The notes below the pieces were generated by a model. It had not been told where the DNA came from, searched no databases, and worked only from the letters and a program-made list of their open reading frames with translations. Source: Prochlorococcus sp. AG-321-E21 (GTDB taxonomy: Bacteria > Cyanobacteriota > Cyanobacteriia > PCC-6307 > Cyanobiaceae). From it: a stretch of 36,420 nt of DNA. Below, piece after piece: positions 1-8,724 of this stretch (positions are counted from its first letter, which is position 1; each line of letters opens with the position of its first letter). A program made the translations under genes and the position numbers. The stretch lies in contig QBXH01000012.1 of NCBI GenBank assembly GCA_003283415.1, forward strand, positions 1-36,420. Direction: 5' to 3'.

Positions 1-34
1 ATATTATAAAAATTTATATTGACAAGAATCAAAA

Positions 35-253
35 ATGAAATCCACATTCGATAAAAAAATAAATGATGAACTCTTATGTCCTTTTAATAAAGAGGAAACT
101 TTTGAGCTTGCTAAAAAATTAGAAGTGGAAATAGATGGTAAGAACTTTAATATCCTAAATTGTGATTTGCTTAGGTCATTAGTAATTAATAGGCCTGAAT
201 TAACGTTTGATTATATTCATCTTTTTGACCAGGAGCCTTTTGATGAGAACTAA
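35..253 (+). CDS. Small conserved cyanobacterial protein, DUF2555-like
   Basis: A 72-residue acidic, soluble protein with no signal peptide or membrane segment. The C-terminal half (a leucine-rich stretch, then RPEL, then a run ending in LFDQEPFDEN) resembles the cyanobacterial DUF2555 family as I remember it; the biochemical role is unknown. The stop codon overlaps the start of coaBC by 11 bases, so the two are probably co-transcribed and translationally coupled. The start is the first ATG in the frame; DNA further upstream is cut by the window edge, so a promoter cannot be judged. Family assignment is from pattern memory and is moderate; the existence of the gene is well supported by its overlap with coaBC and its codon use. 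Confidence 0.7.
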   Translation: MKSTFDKKINDELLCPFNKEETFELAKKLEVEIDGKNFNILNCDLLRSLVINRPELTFDYIHLFDQEPFDEN

Positions 254-1499
254 ATCTGAAGAGTTAAAAGTTAAGGTCCTTTTGTTAATTACTGGAAGTA
301 TTGCTGCAGTAAGAATCCCTTTACTAGTTAGTCAATTAATTAAGCATAATTATGAGATAAAATGCGTTGTTTCTGAAAATGCTGAAAAATTAATTCAACC
401 AATTTCACTATCCATCTTAAGTAGAAACGCTTGCATATTAGATAAGGACCAATGGTCATATCTTCATTCAAGACCTCTACATATAGATTTATGTGATTGG
501 GCTGATGTTTTAATAGTAGCTCCTTTAACAGCAACAACACTTTCAAAGTGGGTTACAGGTAATGCTGATGGTTTAATCTCGAGTATTTTAATTGCGAATG
601 ATAAGCCTATTATTGTTGCTCCTGCCATGAATTCTAAGATGTGGAGTAATAAAGCTGTTCAGAGAAATTATATACATTTAAAAGATTACCCTAATGTTTT
701 GACACTAAATCCAAGTGAGGGGATTTTAGCTTGTGACGAAATTGGAGTTGGTAAGATCCCCCCAAATGATTTAATACAACTAGCTCTAAAGTTTTTACTC
801 ATACAAAATAAAAAGCCCTATCACAGAGACTTACTAAATAAAGAGTTTTTAATTACAGGAGGTTGTACTTCAGAAAGAATAGATGCCGCAAGAAAGATAA
901 CTAACAATAGTTCGGGAACTATGGGATTAATGCTTGCTCAAGTAGCAAGATTTAGGGGTGCGAAAGTTAACTATATCCATGGTCCTTTAAAAAATAAACT
1001 TGATATAACAGAAGGAATTAATACGTATGAGATAGATAATAGTAATGATTTAATTAAGGCAATTGAAAAAGAAATTTCGAAATGTGATTTTTTCATCATG
1101 AATGCTGCAGTAGCAGATTTCAAAATATCAGGAGATACTTCAAAAAAAATTCCAAAAAGTAAATTTGAGGATTTTTTAAATGAAAAGATCGAATATGTTC
1201 CAGATATTTTAAAAGAGATAAGTAAAGTGAAAAAAGAAGATCAAATTTTTGTTGGATTTTGTGCATTTACAGGTTCTTTTAAAAGTGCAAAAAAAACTAT
1301 TAAAGAGAAAATAATGCTTAAGGGTTGTGATTTACTATTTGCAAATCCTATAGATATTGAAGACCAAGGATTTGGCCCACTAGCACAAAATGAAGGTTGG
1401 CTTATTGATAAAAAAAATATGGAAAATCATCTAGAAAAAACATCAAAAATTGAGTTAGCTAATAATTTAATAAATGAAATTATTACAAGTAATAAATAA
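243..1499 (+). CDS. coaBC: Bifunctional phosphopantothenoylcysteine decarboxylase/synthetase (CoaBC, Dfp)
   Basis: Makes 4'-phosphopantetheine for coenzyme A: CoaB joins cysteine to 4'-phosphopantothenate using CTP, and CoaC (FMN-dependent) decarboxylates the product. The N-terminal flavoprotein domain (about 1-185) shows the ITGSIAA start, the catalytic His in LHIDL (near residue 80), the PAMNSKMW substrate motif (about 127-134) and the ACDEIGVGKIP flap with the reactive Cys near 164. The C-terminal synthetase domain begins near FLITGGCTSERID and contains NAAVADF. The frame is open from base 207, but the ATG at 243 is preferred: AGGAG at 231-235 lies 7 bases upstream and alignment to the family starts there. 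Length (418 aa) is normal for the fused protein. Overlaps the preceding small gene by 11 bases. Confidence 0.96.
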   Translation: MRTKSEELKVKVLLLITGSIAAVRIPLLVSQLIKHNYEIKCVVSENAEKLIQPISLSILSRNACILDKDQWSYLHSRPLHIDLCDWADVLIVAPLTATTLSKWVTGNADGLISSILIANDKPIIVAPAMNSKMWSNKAVQRNYIHLKDYPNVLTLNPSEGILACDEIGVGKIPPNDLIQLALKFLLIQNKKPYHRDLLNKEFLITGGCTSERIDAARKITNNSSGTMGLMLAQVARFRGAKVNYIHGPLKNKLDITEGINTYEIDNSNDLIKAIEKEISKCDFFIMNAAVADFKISGDTSKKIPKSKFEDFLNEKIEYVPDILKEISKVKKEDQIFVGFCAFTGSFKSAKKTIKEKIMLKGCDLLFANPIDIEDQGFGPLAQNEGWLIDKKNMENHLEKTSKIELANNLINEIITSNK

Positions 1500-1715
1500 T
1501 CAATAACAATTATATTTGTATTTTTTTGTAATCTTAATCATTAAAAATAGTCTGATATCTTAAAATGACTCAAGTTTTTAAAAATTAAAAAAGCTACGGG
1601 TTGTTTCGAGGATCAAAAAAACTTTCTTTTGTGGTTCTTTACCTTGTAATATCCGTACTGAACATTTTAAGGTAATCCTTTACCAGCAGTAACAGAACTT
1701 TATTAAAATTTTATT
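1500..1715 (+). promoter_or_regulatory. coaBC-psbO intergenic region with probable psbO promoter and 5' leader
   Basis: This 216-base gap must hold the psbO promoter, but I cannot place the -10 box with confidence because the first 90 bases are almost pure A/T. The second half is less AT-rich and has pairing potential: TACGG at 1595-1599 with CCGTA at 1653-1657, and a small hairpin GGTAA (1671-1675) with TTACC (1680-1684). That suggests a structured leader. No Shine-Dalgarno sequence is seen before the psbO ATG. Confidence 0.35.
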
Positions 1716-2510
1716 ATGAGAATTCGTTCTTTCTTAGCTTTAGTTATTTCTTTTTGTTTAACTTTTGCTTTTGTCACAGATAAAACATATGCTTTCTCCG
1801 AGAGAGGAAATGCTCAATTTACAGATGTTGTAAACACAGGAAAAGCTAACGATTGTCCTTCTTTAGATTCATCCCTAATCGGATCAATATCTTTAGGAAA
1901 TGGTGATTCCTTAAAAGGGATATGCATGCATCCAACAGAAGTTTATGTAAAAGTTCCAGGCTCTAAACGCAAAGAAGCAGAATTTGTAGCAACAAAAATT
2001 ATTAGCCCTAGAAATAACACTACAGTTACAGAGGTATATGGAGATATAGACTCTGGAACATTTACTGAGAAAGGTGGTATTGATTTTCAATTAATTACTG
2101 TTCTAACTCCTGGAGGTTTGGAGGTTCCATTCGCATTCTCTGCAAAAGATTTAACAGCTGATCTACCTTCATCAATCGAGCCAGGGACAGAAGTCAGTGG
2201 TGCTACATTCACACCTAATTATAGAACAGGCGATTTTTTAGATCCTAAAGCAAGAGCAAAAAATACTGGAGTTGAATACGCTCAAGGTTTAGTTGCCCTA
2301 GGGGGAGATGATGAAGAACTTGCTAAAGAAAATATCAAAGTTGATGTAAATGGAACTGGAGTAGTAACACTATCAATTGAAAATGTAGATTCTGATACAG
2401 ATGAATTTGCAGGTACATTTGTAGCGATCCAACCTTCCGATACAGATATGGGCTCAAAAGAACCTCTTGATGTAAAAATAATTGGTGAGCTTTACGGAAG
2501 AAAAGCTTAA
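1716..2510 (+). CDS. psbO: Photosystem II manganese-stabilizing protein PsbO
   Basis: Extrinsic 33-kDa subunit that caps the Mn4CaO5 cluster of photosystem II in the thylakoid lumen. Residues 1-26 form an export signal (two Arg near the start, a hydrophobic core, then TYA before the likely cut). The mature part carries the two Cys that form the PsbO disulphide (in NDCPSL and GICMHPTEVYVK) and the family stretch from GLEVPFAFSAKDL through GATFTPNYRTGDFLDPKARA to YAQGLVALGG. The 264-residue length is normal. Probably a single-gene transcript: a structured-looking leader precedes it and a strong terminator follows 20 bases after the stop. Confidence 0.97.
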   Translation: MRIRSFLALVISFCLTFAFVTDKTYAFSERGNAQFTDVVNTGKANDCPSLDSSLIGSISLGNGDSLKGICMHPTEVYVKVPGSKRKEAEFVATKIISPRNNTTVTEVYGDIDSGTFTEKGGIDFQLITVLTPGGLEVPFAFSAKDLTADLPSSIEPGTEVSGATFTPNYRTGDFLDPKARAKNTGVEYAQGLVALGGDDEELAKENIKVDVNGTGVVTLSIENVDSDTDEFAGTFVAIQPSDTDMGSKEPLDVKIIGELYGRKA

Positions 2511-2529
2511 TTCTCAAAAAAAGATAAAA

Positions 2530-2562
2530 AAGAGGGTTTAAGCAAGCCCTCTTTTTTTTTTT
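2530..2562 (+). terminator. Rho-independent terminator after psbO
   Basis: AAGAGGGTTT (2530-2539) pairs with AAGCCCTCTT (2544-2553), a 10-bp stem with one G-T pair and a 4-base loop, followed by an unbroken T run to 2562. It isolates psbO from sat. Confidence 0.92.
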
Positions 2563-2585
2563 ATCTTATAAATAAAAATCATAAA

Positions 2586-3761
2586 ATGAATTCACAACAA
2601 GAATCGAAAAGAGATTCAAAAGGTTTAATACCTGCTTATGGAGGAGAACTAAAAGAATTAATTATTAAGGATGAAGAACTAAAATTAAAGCTTCTTTCTA
2701 AAGTTTCTTCTGAGCACGAATGTAGTGATAGAAACGCTTGTGATGTAGAACTTTTAATGGTTGGCGGATTTTCCCCTCTAGAAGGATTTATGGATAAAGA
2801 GGAGTATAAATCTGTAATTAAAAGCCATAGAGATACAAAGGGTTTACTCTTTGGTTTGCCGATTGTATTCGATACTAATAATGCACAAATCAAGGAGGGT
2901 GAAACAATATTACTCACTTACAAAAAACAAAAATTAGCGGTTTTAGAAGTAAGTTCAAAATGGGAGCCAGATAAATCTGAAGAAGCAGAATTTTGTTACA
3001 GGACTAATTCCTTGGATCATCCTGCAGTAAAGATGATTTTCAATGAAAGAGGCCGATACTACATAGGTGGTAAAGTTTATGGCTTGGAGCTCCCAAATAG
3101 AGATTTTCCATGTAAGACCCCAAAAGAAGTAAGAGATTTATTACCTGCTAATTTTGATGTAGTTGCTTTTCAATGTAGAAATCCAATTCATAGAGCTCAC
3201 TATGAATTATTTACTAACGCCTTACAATCGGAAAATGTTTCCTCAAATTCAGTTGTTTTGGTTCATCCAACCTGCGGGCCAACACAACAGGATGATATCC
3301 CTGGGAAAGTCCGATATTTGACCTATAAAAGATTAGAAGAAGAAATTTCTAATAAGAAAATAAAATGGGCTTTTTTACCATACTCAATGCATATGGCAGG
3401 CCCTAGAGAAGCTCTTCAACACATGATTATAAGAAGGAATTATGGATGTACTCATTTTATAATTGGTAGAGATATGGCTGGATGTAAATCATCATCTACT
3501 GGTGAAGACTTTTATGGACCTTATGATGCCCAGAATTTTGCCAATGAATGTGCAGAGGAGTTATTGATGAAAACTGTACCTTCAAAAAATTTGGTATACA
3601 CAATAGAAAAAGGTTACATAACTGCCGAAGAAGCAAAAGAGAAAAAATATCAAATAATGAAACTAAGCGGTACAGAATTTAGAAAAAAGCTGAGAAATGG
3701 AGATTCAATTCCAGAATGGTTTGCATTTAAAAGTGTAGTAGATGTACTTAGAAAGTCTTAA
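2586..3761 (+). CDS. sat: Sulfate adenylyltransferase (ATP sulfurylase)
   Basis: Activates sulfate with ATP to adenosine 5'-phosphosulfate, the first step of assimilatory sulfate reduction. A single-chain enzyme of 391 residues: PUA-like N-terminal domain (about 1-170) followed by the catalytic nucleotidyl-transferase domain. Diagnostic motifs are QCRNPIHRAH (196-205, the QxRNPxHxxH ATP-binding loop), LPYSMHMAGPREAL (264-277) and GRDMAGC (294-300) with the following SSSTGEDFYGPYDAQ. There is no C-terminal APS-kinase domain. It is flanked by the psbO terminator upstream and is 46 bases from ftsH downstream. Confidence 0.97.
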   Translation: MNSQQESKRDSKGLIPAYGGELKELIIKDEELKLKLLSKVSSEHECSDRNACDVELLMVGGFSPLEGFMDKEEYKSVIKSHRDTKGLLFGLPIVFDTNNAQIKEGETILLTYKKQKLAVLEVSSKWEPDKSEEAEFCYRTNSLDHPAVKMIFNERGRYYIGGKVYGLELPNRDFPCKTPKEVRDLLPANFDVVAFQCRNPIHRAHYELFTNALQSENVSSNSVVLVHPTCGPTQQDDIPGKVRYLTYKRLEEEISNKKIKWAFLPYSMHMAGPREALQHMIIRRNYGCTHFIIGRDMAGCKSSSTGEDFYGPYDAQNFANECAEELLMKTVPSKNLVYTIEKGYITAEEAKEKKYQIMKLSGTEFRKKLRNGDSIPEWFAFKSVVDVLRKS

Positions 3762-3807
3762 TATTGTTTTATTATTAGTATTATAGGTTTAATAAAGATT
3801 TTTTATC

Positions 3808-5667
3808 GTGAACAAACGTTGGAGAAACGTAGGACTTTACGTTCTAGCAGTAATTACAGTCATTTTTATAGGAACTTCTGTTTTTGATAAACCTAACACT
3901 GAGAATGCAACCAAAACTCTTAGATATAGTGATTTTATAGAAGCTGTTCAAGATAAAGAAGTTAGCAGGGTTTTATTATCTCCGGATAGTGGAACTGCAC
4001 AAGTAGTTGAAAATGATGGCAGTAGATCTGAAGTTAATTTAGCTCCCGATAAAGATTTACTAAAAATCCTAACTGAGAATGATGTAGATATAGCCGTTAC
4101 ACCCACAAAATTAGCTAATCCTTGGCAGCAAGCGATAAGTAGTTTAATTTTCCCAGTTTTATTAATAGGAGGTTTATTCTTCCTATTTAGAAGATCACAA
4201 AGTGGAAGCGGTGGAGGTGGTGGAGGTAACCCAGCGATGAGTTTTGGGAAGAGCAAAGCTAGACTTCAAATGGAACCCTCTACTCAAGTAACTTTTTCAG
4301 ATGTTGCTGGTGTTGAAGGAGCAAAATTAGAGTTAACAGAGGTTGTAGATTTTCTGAAAAGTCCCGACAGATTTACAGCAGTTGGAGCAAAAATTCCTAA
4401 AGGTGTTCTATTAGTAGGACCACCTGGAACAGGAAAAACCCTTTTAGCTAAGGCAGTAGCCGGAGAAGCAGGAGTTCCATTTTTCTCGATCTCTGGATCT
4501 GAGTTTGTTGAAATGTTTGTTGGAGTTGGTGCAAGTAGGGTTAGAGATTTATTTGAGCAAGCTAAAAAAAATGCACCTTGCATTGTTTTTATTGATGAAA
4601 TAGATGCCGTTGGAAGACAAAGAGGTGCTGGCATGGGAGGCGGAAATGACGAGAGAGAACAAACTTTAAACCAACTTTTAACTGAAATGGATGGTTTTGA
4701 GGGTAATTCTGGCATAATTATTGTTGCAGCAACTAATAGACCAGACGTTTTGGACTCAGCATTAATGAGACCAGGTAGATTTGATAGACAAGTAACTGTA
4801 GATAGGCCTGATTACGCTGGAAGATTACAAATTTTAAATGTTCATGCCAAGGATAAAACTCTCTCAAAAGATGTAGACCTTGATAAAGTTGCAAGAAGAA
4901 CACCTGGATTTACAGGTGCTGATTTAGCCAATCTCTTAAACGAAGCTGCTATTCTTGCAGCAAGAAAAGATCTCGATATTGTTAGTAATGATGAAGTTGG
5001 GGATGCTATCGAAAGGGTAATGGCTGGGCCCGAAAAGAAAGATCGAGTTATAAGTGATAGAAAGAAGGAACTTGTTGCTTATCATGAGGCTGGTCACGCT
5101 TTAGTTGGCGCTTGCATGCCTGATTATGACGCTGTAGCAAAAGTATCCATAATACCTAGAGGTCAAGCAGGAGGATTAACCTTCTTTACTCCTAGTGAAG
5201 AAAGAATGGAGTCCGGTCTTTACTCACGTTCGTACCTACAAAATCAAATGGCTGTAGCTCTTGGTGGAAGAGTTGCTGAGGAAATTGTATATGGAGAAGA
5301 GGAAGTTACTACAGGAGCTTCTAACGATTTACAACAAGTTGCCAATGTTGCGAGACAAATGATTACTAAATTCGGAATGAGCGAGAAAATAGGTCCTGTA
5401 GCATTAGGTCAATCACAAGGAGGAATGTTTCTTGGAAGAGATATGAACGCTACAAGAGACTTCTCTGAAGATACTGCAGCAACAATTGATGTAGAAGTTT
5501 CAGAGCTTGTTGATACAGCCTATAAAAGAGCGACAAAAGTCCTTTCAGAAAATAGAAGCGTTCTTGATGAAATGGCTACAATGCTTATTGAGAGAGAAAC
5601 AATTGATACTGAAGATATCCAAGATTTACTTAACCGTTCTGAGGTTAAAGTTGCTAACTATATCTGA
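3808..5667 (+). CDS. ftsH: Membrane-anchored ATP-dependent zinc metalloprotease FtsH
   Basis: Degrades damaged or unassembled membrane proteins; in cyanobacteria thylakoid FtsH complexes remove photodamaged D1, and which paralog this is cannot be told from sequence alone. The start is GTG (3808). Order: TM1 (about 8-24), lumenal/periplasmic domain, TM2 (about 111-127), Gly-rich linker (133-140), AAA domain with Walker A GPPGTGKT (204-211), Walker B IVFIDEID (259-266) and second region of homology [20 protein letters not shown], then the protease domain with the zinc motif HEAGH (426-430). The third zinc ligand is likely the Asp in [10 protein letters not shown]. Its 619 residues are typical. 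The next gene overlaps or abuts the stop, so the two may be co-transcribed. Confidence 0.97.
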   Translation: MNKRWRNVGLYVLAVITVIFIGTSVFDKPNTENATKTLRYSDFIEAVQDKEVSRVLLSPDSGTAQVVENDGSRSEVNLAPDKDLLKILTENDVDIAVTPTKLANPWQQAISSLIFPVLLIGGLFFLFRRSQSGSGGGGGGNPAMSFGKSKARLQMEPSTQVTFSDVAGVEGAKLELTEVVDFLKSPDRFTAVGAKIPKGVLLVGPPGTGKTLLAKAVAGEAGVPFFSISGSEFVEMFVGVGASRVRDLFEQAKKNAPCIVFIDEIDAVGRQRGAGMGGGNDEREQTLNQLLTEMDGFEGNSGIIIVAATNRPDVLDSALMRPGRFDRQVTVDRPDYAGRLQILNVHAKDKTLSKDVDLDKVARRTPGFTGADLANLLNEAAILAARKDLDIVSNDEVGDAIERVMAGPEKKDRVISDRKKELVAYHEAGHALVGACMPDYDAVAKVSIIPRGQAGGLTFFTPSEERMESGLYSRSYLQNQMAVALGGRVAEEIVYGEEEVTTGASNDLQQVANVARQMITKFGMSEKIGPVALGQSQGGMFLGRDMNATRDFSEDTAATIDVEVSELVDTAYKRATKVLSENRSVLDEMATMLIERETIDTEDIQDLLNRSEVKVANYI

Positions 5668-6322
5668 TTTGAAAAAATCTGATATCTCTAATAAAAAAAA
5701 AAAAGATTCTTTCTCTAAAAAATTTAAGTCAGAATCTTTTATTTTATTAATAAAACCAACTGAAAATATTTATACAAGTGCTGTAGATAGAGATTTAGTT
5801 GAAAAAGAACTAAAAAAGTTAATAAAAGCAGGTTTTATAAATATCGAAATTAGTTGGTCTCATAACGAAAACTGGCTAGATTATGTATCAAATCTAAGAT
5901 TAAAGTTCCCAGAGCTTAATCTAGGCTCTGCTTCAGTAAGAAATAAGAAATCGATAGATGACTCTATAAAAATAGGTTTAAATTACTCAATGATGAAAGG
6001 TTGGGATAAAGACCTTTTAAATTATTCAAATTCAAAAAATCATTTATTAATTCCTGGAATCAAACATTTAAAAGATCTTAAACAAGCAATAGATTTGAAT
6101 TGTAAAATTATCAAAATTTACCCAGTGAAAGATAATGTTGAATTAATAAATATATCTCAATATAAAAATATAGATTTTATTGCAGCTGGAGGTCTATCCA
6201 TATCTGATATACCGCTATATAAATCACTAGGATATAAAGCTATCGTAATTGGGGATATGGGTTTTAAAAATAAAAAAATAGATCCAAAGATATATGAATG
6301 GCTCAGAAGAAGATCGAACTAA
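5651..6322 (+). CDS. KDPG/KHG aldolase-family protein (Eda-like)
   Basis: A class I aldolase-fold protein like 2-keto-3-deoxy-6-phosphogluconate aldolase, which yields pyruvate and glyceraldehyde 3-phosphate in the Entner-Doudoroff route. Numbering from the TTG at 5651, the Glu of the EVT-type motif is in NIEIS (about 66), the Schiff-base Lys is in IIKIYP (about 155), and the phosphate-binding end has AAGGLSISD and AIVIGD. The Arg that usually follows the Glu motif is not apparent (SWSHNENW). No ATG lies upstream of the domain except ones deep inside ftsH; TTG 5651 has GAGG 6 bases before it and overlaps ftsH by 17 bases, and TTG 5669 is the alternative. A lysine-rich N-terminal tail precedes the fold. 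Substrate is inferred. Confidence 0.8.
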   Translation: MLTISDLKKSDISNKKKKDSFSKKFKSESFILLIKPTENIYTSAVDRDLVEKELKKLIKAGFINIEISWSHNENWLDYVSNLRLKFPELNLGSASVRNKKSIDDSIKIGLNYSMMKGWDKDLLNYSNSKNHLLIPGIKHLKDLKQAIDLNCKIIKIYPVKDNVELINISQYKNIDFIAAGGLSISDIPLYKSLGYKAIVIGDMGFKNKKIDPKIYEWLRRRSN

Positions 6323-6331
6323 AGAATTATT

Positions 6332-7426
6332 TTATTTCATAATTGAGCATTGCGCATGATGGAGAAGCAAATGGTCTGCTAGTACGAGAGCTACCATTGA
6401 ATCAACCATCGGCACTGCTCTTGGTAAAACACAAGGATCATGTCGGCCTTTGGCCTTCAATAGTACTTCTTTACCATCAGCATCAACAGTTTTCTGCTCC
6501 TTTCCAATAGTTGCTGTTGGTTTAAAAGCTATTTTCATCTCAATATTCTCCCCATTACTTATACCTCCCTGTATCCCACCTGAATTATTTGATATTGTTT
6601 TAAGCTTACTAATATCATCAGACTCAACAAACGAATCATTATGTTCACTCCCTCTTAAATAAGTTCCCAAGAAACCTGAACCTATTTCAAACCCCTTGGT
6701 AGCAGGTAAAGACATTAAAGCTTTTGCAAGATCAGCTTCCAATTTATCAAAGACAGGCATGCCTAATCCAGATGGAACATTTTTCACTATACATTCAATA
6801 ACACCTCCACAAGAATCACCATCTTTCTGTAATTCTTTTATTCTTTTAATCATTTTTGCAGCGACCTTTTCATCAGGACATCTAACAATATTTGAATCTA
6901 TTTTGCTTAGAGTAAGTTTATTTTTATTTACTTGAGAGTCGATATCATGTATACGTTTTACCCAAGAAAGAATTTCAGTATTAAACAAGTTTTTTAATAA
7001 TTGTTTTGCAATAGCACCTGCGGCAACTCTTCCTATGGTTTCTCTAGCCGAAGCTCTACCTCCTCCAGAATCAGCCTGAATTCCATACTTCAAATGATAT
7101 GTACCATCTGCATGAGATGGCCTGAATACTTGTTCTAAATTACTATAATCTCCTGGTCTTTGATCTTTATTTCGAACCATCATCGCAATAGGTGTTCCTA
7201 GTGTTATTCCTTCCTTTAAACCACTTAATATCTCTAATTTGTCCTCTTCATTTCTTGGAGTCGTAATTTTGCTCTGACCAGGTCTCCGCCTATCTAATTC
7301 ATTTTGTATGAGATCAATATTTATTTTTAACTTTGGAGGACATCCATCAAGAATAACTCCAACAGCGCCTCCATGAGATTCTCCAAATGTACTTACTCGA
7401 AAAATTTTTCCAAAACTGCTACCCAT
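6332..7426 (-). CDS. aroC: Chorismate synthase
   Basis: Converts 5-enolpyruvylshikimate 3-phosphate to chorismate using reduced FMN, the last common step to aromatic amino acids, folates and quinones. The N-terminus [15 protein letters not shown] with catalytic His18, the RRPGQ...[15 protein letters not shown] segment, [18 protein letters not shown] and the C-terminal [17 protein letters not shown] are all family signatures. The 364-residue length is normal. It converges on the KDPG-aldolase-like gene with only 9 bases between stops, and no terminator hairpin is visible there. It lies just downstream of the first psbA terminator, so it needs its own promoter in the 110-base gap (7427-7536) or read-through. 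Confidence 0.97.
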   Translation of the reverse strand: MGSSFGKIFRVSTFGESHGGAVGVILDGCPPKLKINIDLIQNELDRRRPGQSKITTPRNEEDKLEILSGLKEGITLGTPIAMMVRNKDQRPGDYSNLEQVFRPSHADGTYHLKYGIQADSGGGRASARETIGRVAAGAIAKQLLKNLFNTEILSWVKRIHDIDSQVNKNKLTLSKIDSNIVRCPDEKVAAKMIKRIKELQKDGDSCGGVIECIVKNVPSGLGMPVFDKLEADLAKALMSLPATKGFEIGSGFLGTYLRGSEHNDSFVESDDISKLKTISNNSGGIQGGISNGENIEMKIAFKPTATIGKEQKTVDADGKEVLLKAKGRHDPCVLPRAVPMVDSMVALVLADHLLLHHAQCSIMK

Positions 7427-7488
7427 AGAAATATCAAATTATTAAAGTTCTATAAACTATTATAAGAACTCAATTGAAAATTAAACAT

Positions 7489-7518
7489 AAAAAAAAGCCC
7501 CCTATAAAAGGAGGCTTT
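7489..7518 (-). terminator. Rho-independent terminator of psbA copy 1
   Basis: Read on the minus strand, AAAGCCTCC (7518-7510) pairs with GGGGGCTTT (7502-7494) with one G-T pair around a 7-base loop, then a T run. It lies about 18 bases past the psbA stop. Confidence 0.9.
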
Positions 7519-7536
7519 AAATTTAGAACTTTAAGC

Positions 7537-8619
7537 TTAACCGATAGCTGGAGCTGTAAGAGCTACTGTTGTAGACTCAGCTGCTGCTAGATCAAGTGGG
7601 AAGTTGTGAGCGTTACGCTCGTGCATTACTTCCATACCTAGGTTAGCTCTGTTAAGAACGTCGCCCCATGTAGGAACAATCTTACCGTTTGCATCAACAA
7701 CTGATTGGTTGAAGTTGAAACCGTTAAGGTTGAATGCCATTGTGCAGATTCCCATTGAAGTTAACCAAACACATACAACTGGGAATACAGCTAGGAAGAA
7801 GTGAAGACTTCTGCTGTTGTTGAATGAAGCATATTGGAAGATCAAACGACCGAAGTAGCCATGAGCTGCAACGATGTTATATGTTTCTTCTTCTTGTCCG
7901 AACTTGTAACCATAGTTCTGAGACTCTGTCTCAGTTGTTTCTCTGATTAGAGATGAAGTAACAAGTGAACCATGCATTGCTGAGAATAAAGATCCTCCGA
8001 ACATACCTGCAACACCAGCCATGTGGAATGGGTGCATAAGAATGTTGTGCTCTGCCTGGAAAACAAACATGAAGTTGAATGTTCCAGAGATACCTAAAGG
8101 CATTCCGTCAGAGAATGAACCTTGACCGAATGGGTATACAAGGAATACTGCGAAAGCTGCTGAAACTGGTGCAGAGTATGCAACACAGATCCAAGGACGC
8201 ATACCTAAACGGTATGAAAGCTCCCACTGACGTCCCATGTATGCTGAGATACCAATAAGGAAGTGGAATATTACTAGCTGGTAAGGACCACCGTTGTATA
8301 ACCACTCATCTACAGTAGCTGCTTCCCAAATTGGGTAGAAGTGTAGACCAATAGCATTTGAAGAAGGAACAACTGCACCTGAGATGATGTTGTTTCCGTA
8401 TAGGAATGAACCAGCAACTGGTTCTCTTATTCCGTCAATGTCTACTGGAGGTGCTGCGATGAAAGCAACGATGAAACAAGCCGCGGCTGCAAGTAGGCAT
8501 GGAATCATTAAGACGCCGAACCAACCAACATAAATTCTGTTGTTAGTTGATGTTACCCACTCACAAAACTGAGGCCAGCCTTTTAACAGCGAAGTACGCT
8601 GCTGCTGAATAGTTGTCAT
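7537..8619 (-). CDS. psbA: Photosystem II reaction-centre protein D1, copy 1
   Basis: D1 binds P680, pheophytin, QB and most ligands of the Mn cluster; it is the main target of light damage. The protein has 360 residues with five membrane spans. Numbering runs one ahead of the usual D1 scheme: redox Tyr (YZ) is Y162, the pheophytin-contact residue 130 is Gln (131 here), and the [10 protein letters not shown] helix carries the P680 and iron ligands. The C-terminal LDLA is followed by a 15-residue extension that CtpA would remove. The product is identical to that of copy 2. GC content is clearly higher than in flanking genes, as usual for highly expressed psbA. No Shine-Dalgarno sequence precedes the ATG; a hairpin lies in the leader instead. 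Confidence 0.98.
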   Translation of the reverse strand: MTTIQQQRTSLLKGWPQFCEWVTSTNNRIYVGWFGVLMIPCLLAAAACFIVAFIAAPPVDIDGIREPVAGSFLYGNNIISGAVVPSSNAIGLHFYPIWEAATVDEWLYNGGPYQLVIFHFLIGISAYMGRQWELSYRLGMRPWICVAYSAPVSAAFAVFLVYPFGQGSFSDGMPLGISGTFNFMFVFQAEHNILMHPFHMAGVAGMFGGSLFSAMHGSLVTSSLIRETTETESQNYGYKFGQEEETYNIVAAHGYFGRLIFQYASFNNSRSLHFFLAVFPVVCVWLTSMGICTMAFNLNGFNFNQSVVDANGKIVPTWGDVLNRANLGMEVMHERNAHNFPLDLAAAESTTVALTAPAIG

Positions 8620-8634
8620 GAGTTCGTAAAGTAT

Positions 8635-8691
8635 GTCTCTAATTGAGACGTGTAAATAAAAACGAAAATTAATTTCGCTTTAATGAATATA
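8635..8691 (-). promoter_or_regulatory. psbA copy 1 promoter -10 box and structured 5' leader
   Basis: Reading the minus strand toward psbA: TATATT at 8691-8686 is a good -10 hexamer; no TTGACA-like -35 stands 17 bases before it. The leader then has two small hairpins: CGAAA/TTTCG (8677-8673 with 8667-8663) and GTCTC/GAGAC (8649-8645 with 8639-8635). The second ends 15 bases before the ATG, where it could affect ribosome loading. All of it is duplicated in copy 2. Confidence 0.6.
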
Positions 8692-8724
8692 GTCCAAAAT
8701 CATCAATAATGTGTAGAAGAAAAT

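Larger units (their letters stand above)
7485..8724 (-). repeat. 1240-bp direct repeat, copy 1: complete psbA transcription unit
   Basis: This segment and 9305-10544 are direct repeats offset by exactly 1820 bases. I compared them line by line and found no difference. Each holds terminator, psbA, 5' leader and core promoter. The matches stop sharply: bases 7484 and 9304 differ on the aroC side and 8725 and 10545 differ on the upstream side. Such identity, including silent and non-coding sites, points to recent duplication or ongoing gene conversion. Confidence 0.95.

Noticed and set aside
207..243. Upstream ATG extension of CoaBC
   Set aside because: AGGAG at 231-235 and family alignment both point to the ATG at 243; the extra 12 residues overlap the preceding gene.
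4284..4715. Long open frame (143 codons) on the minus strand inside ftsH
   Set aside because: It lies wholly within the AAA domain on the opposite strand, is Ser/Pro/Thr-rich as expected of antisense to Gly/Ala/Asp codons, has no family motif and no ribosome site.
8108..8305. 65-codon frame inside psbA in another frame of the same strand, repeated at 9928-10125
   Set aside because: Appears twice only because psbA is duplicated; fully inside the D1 gene, no conservation signal.
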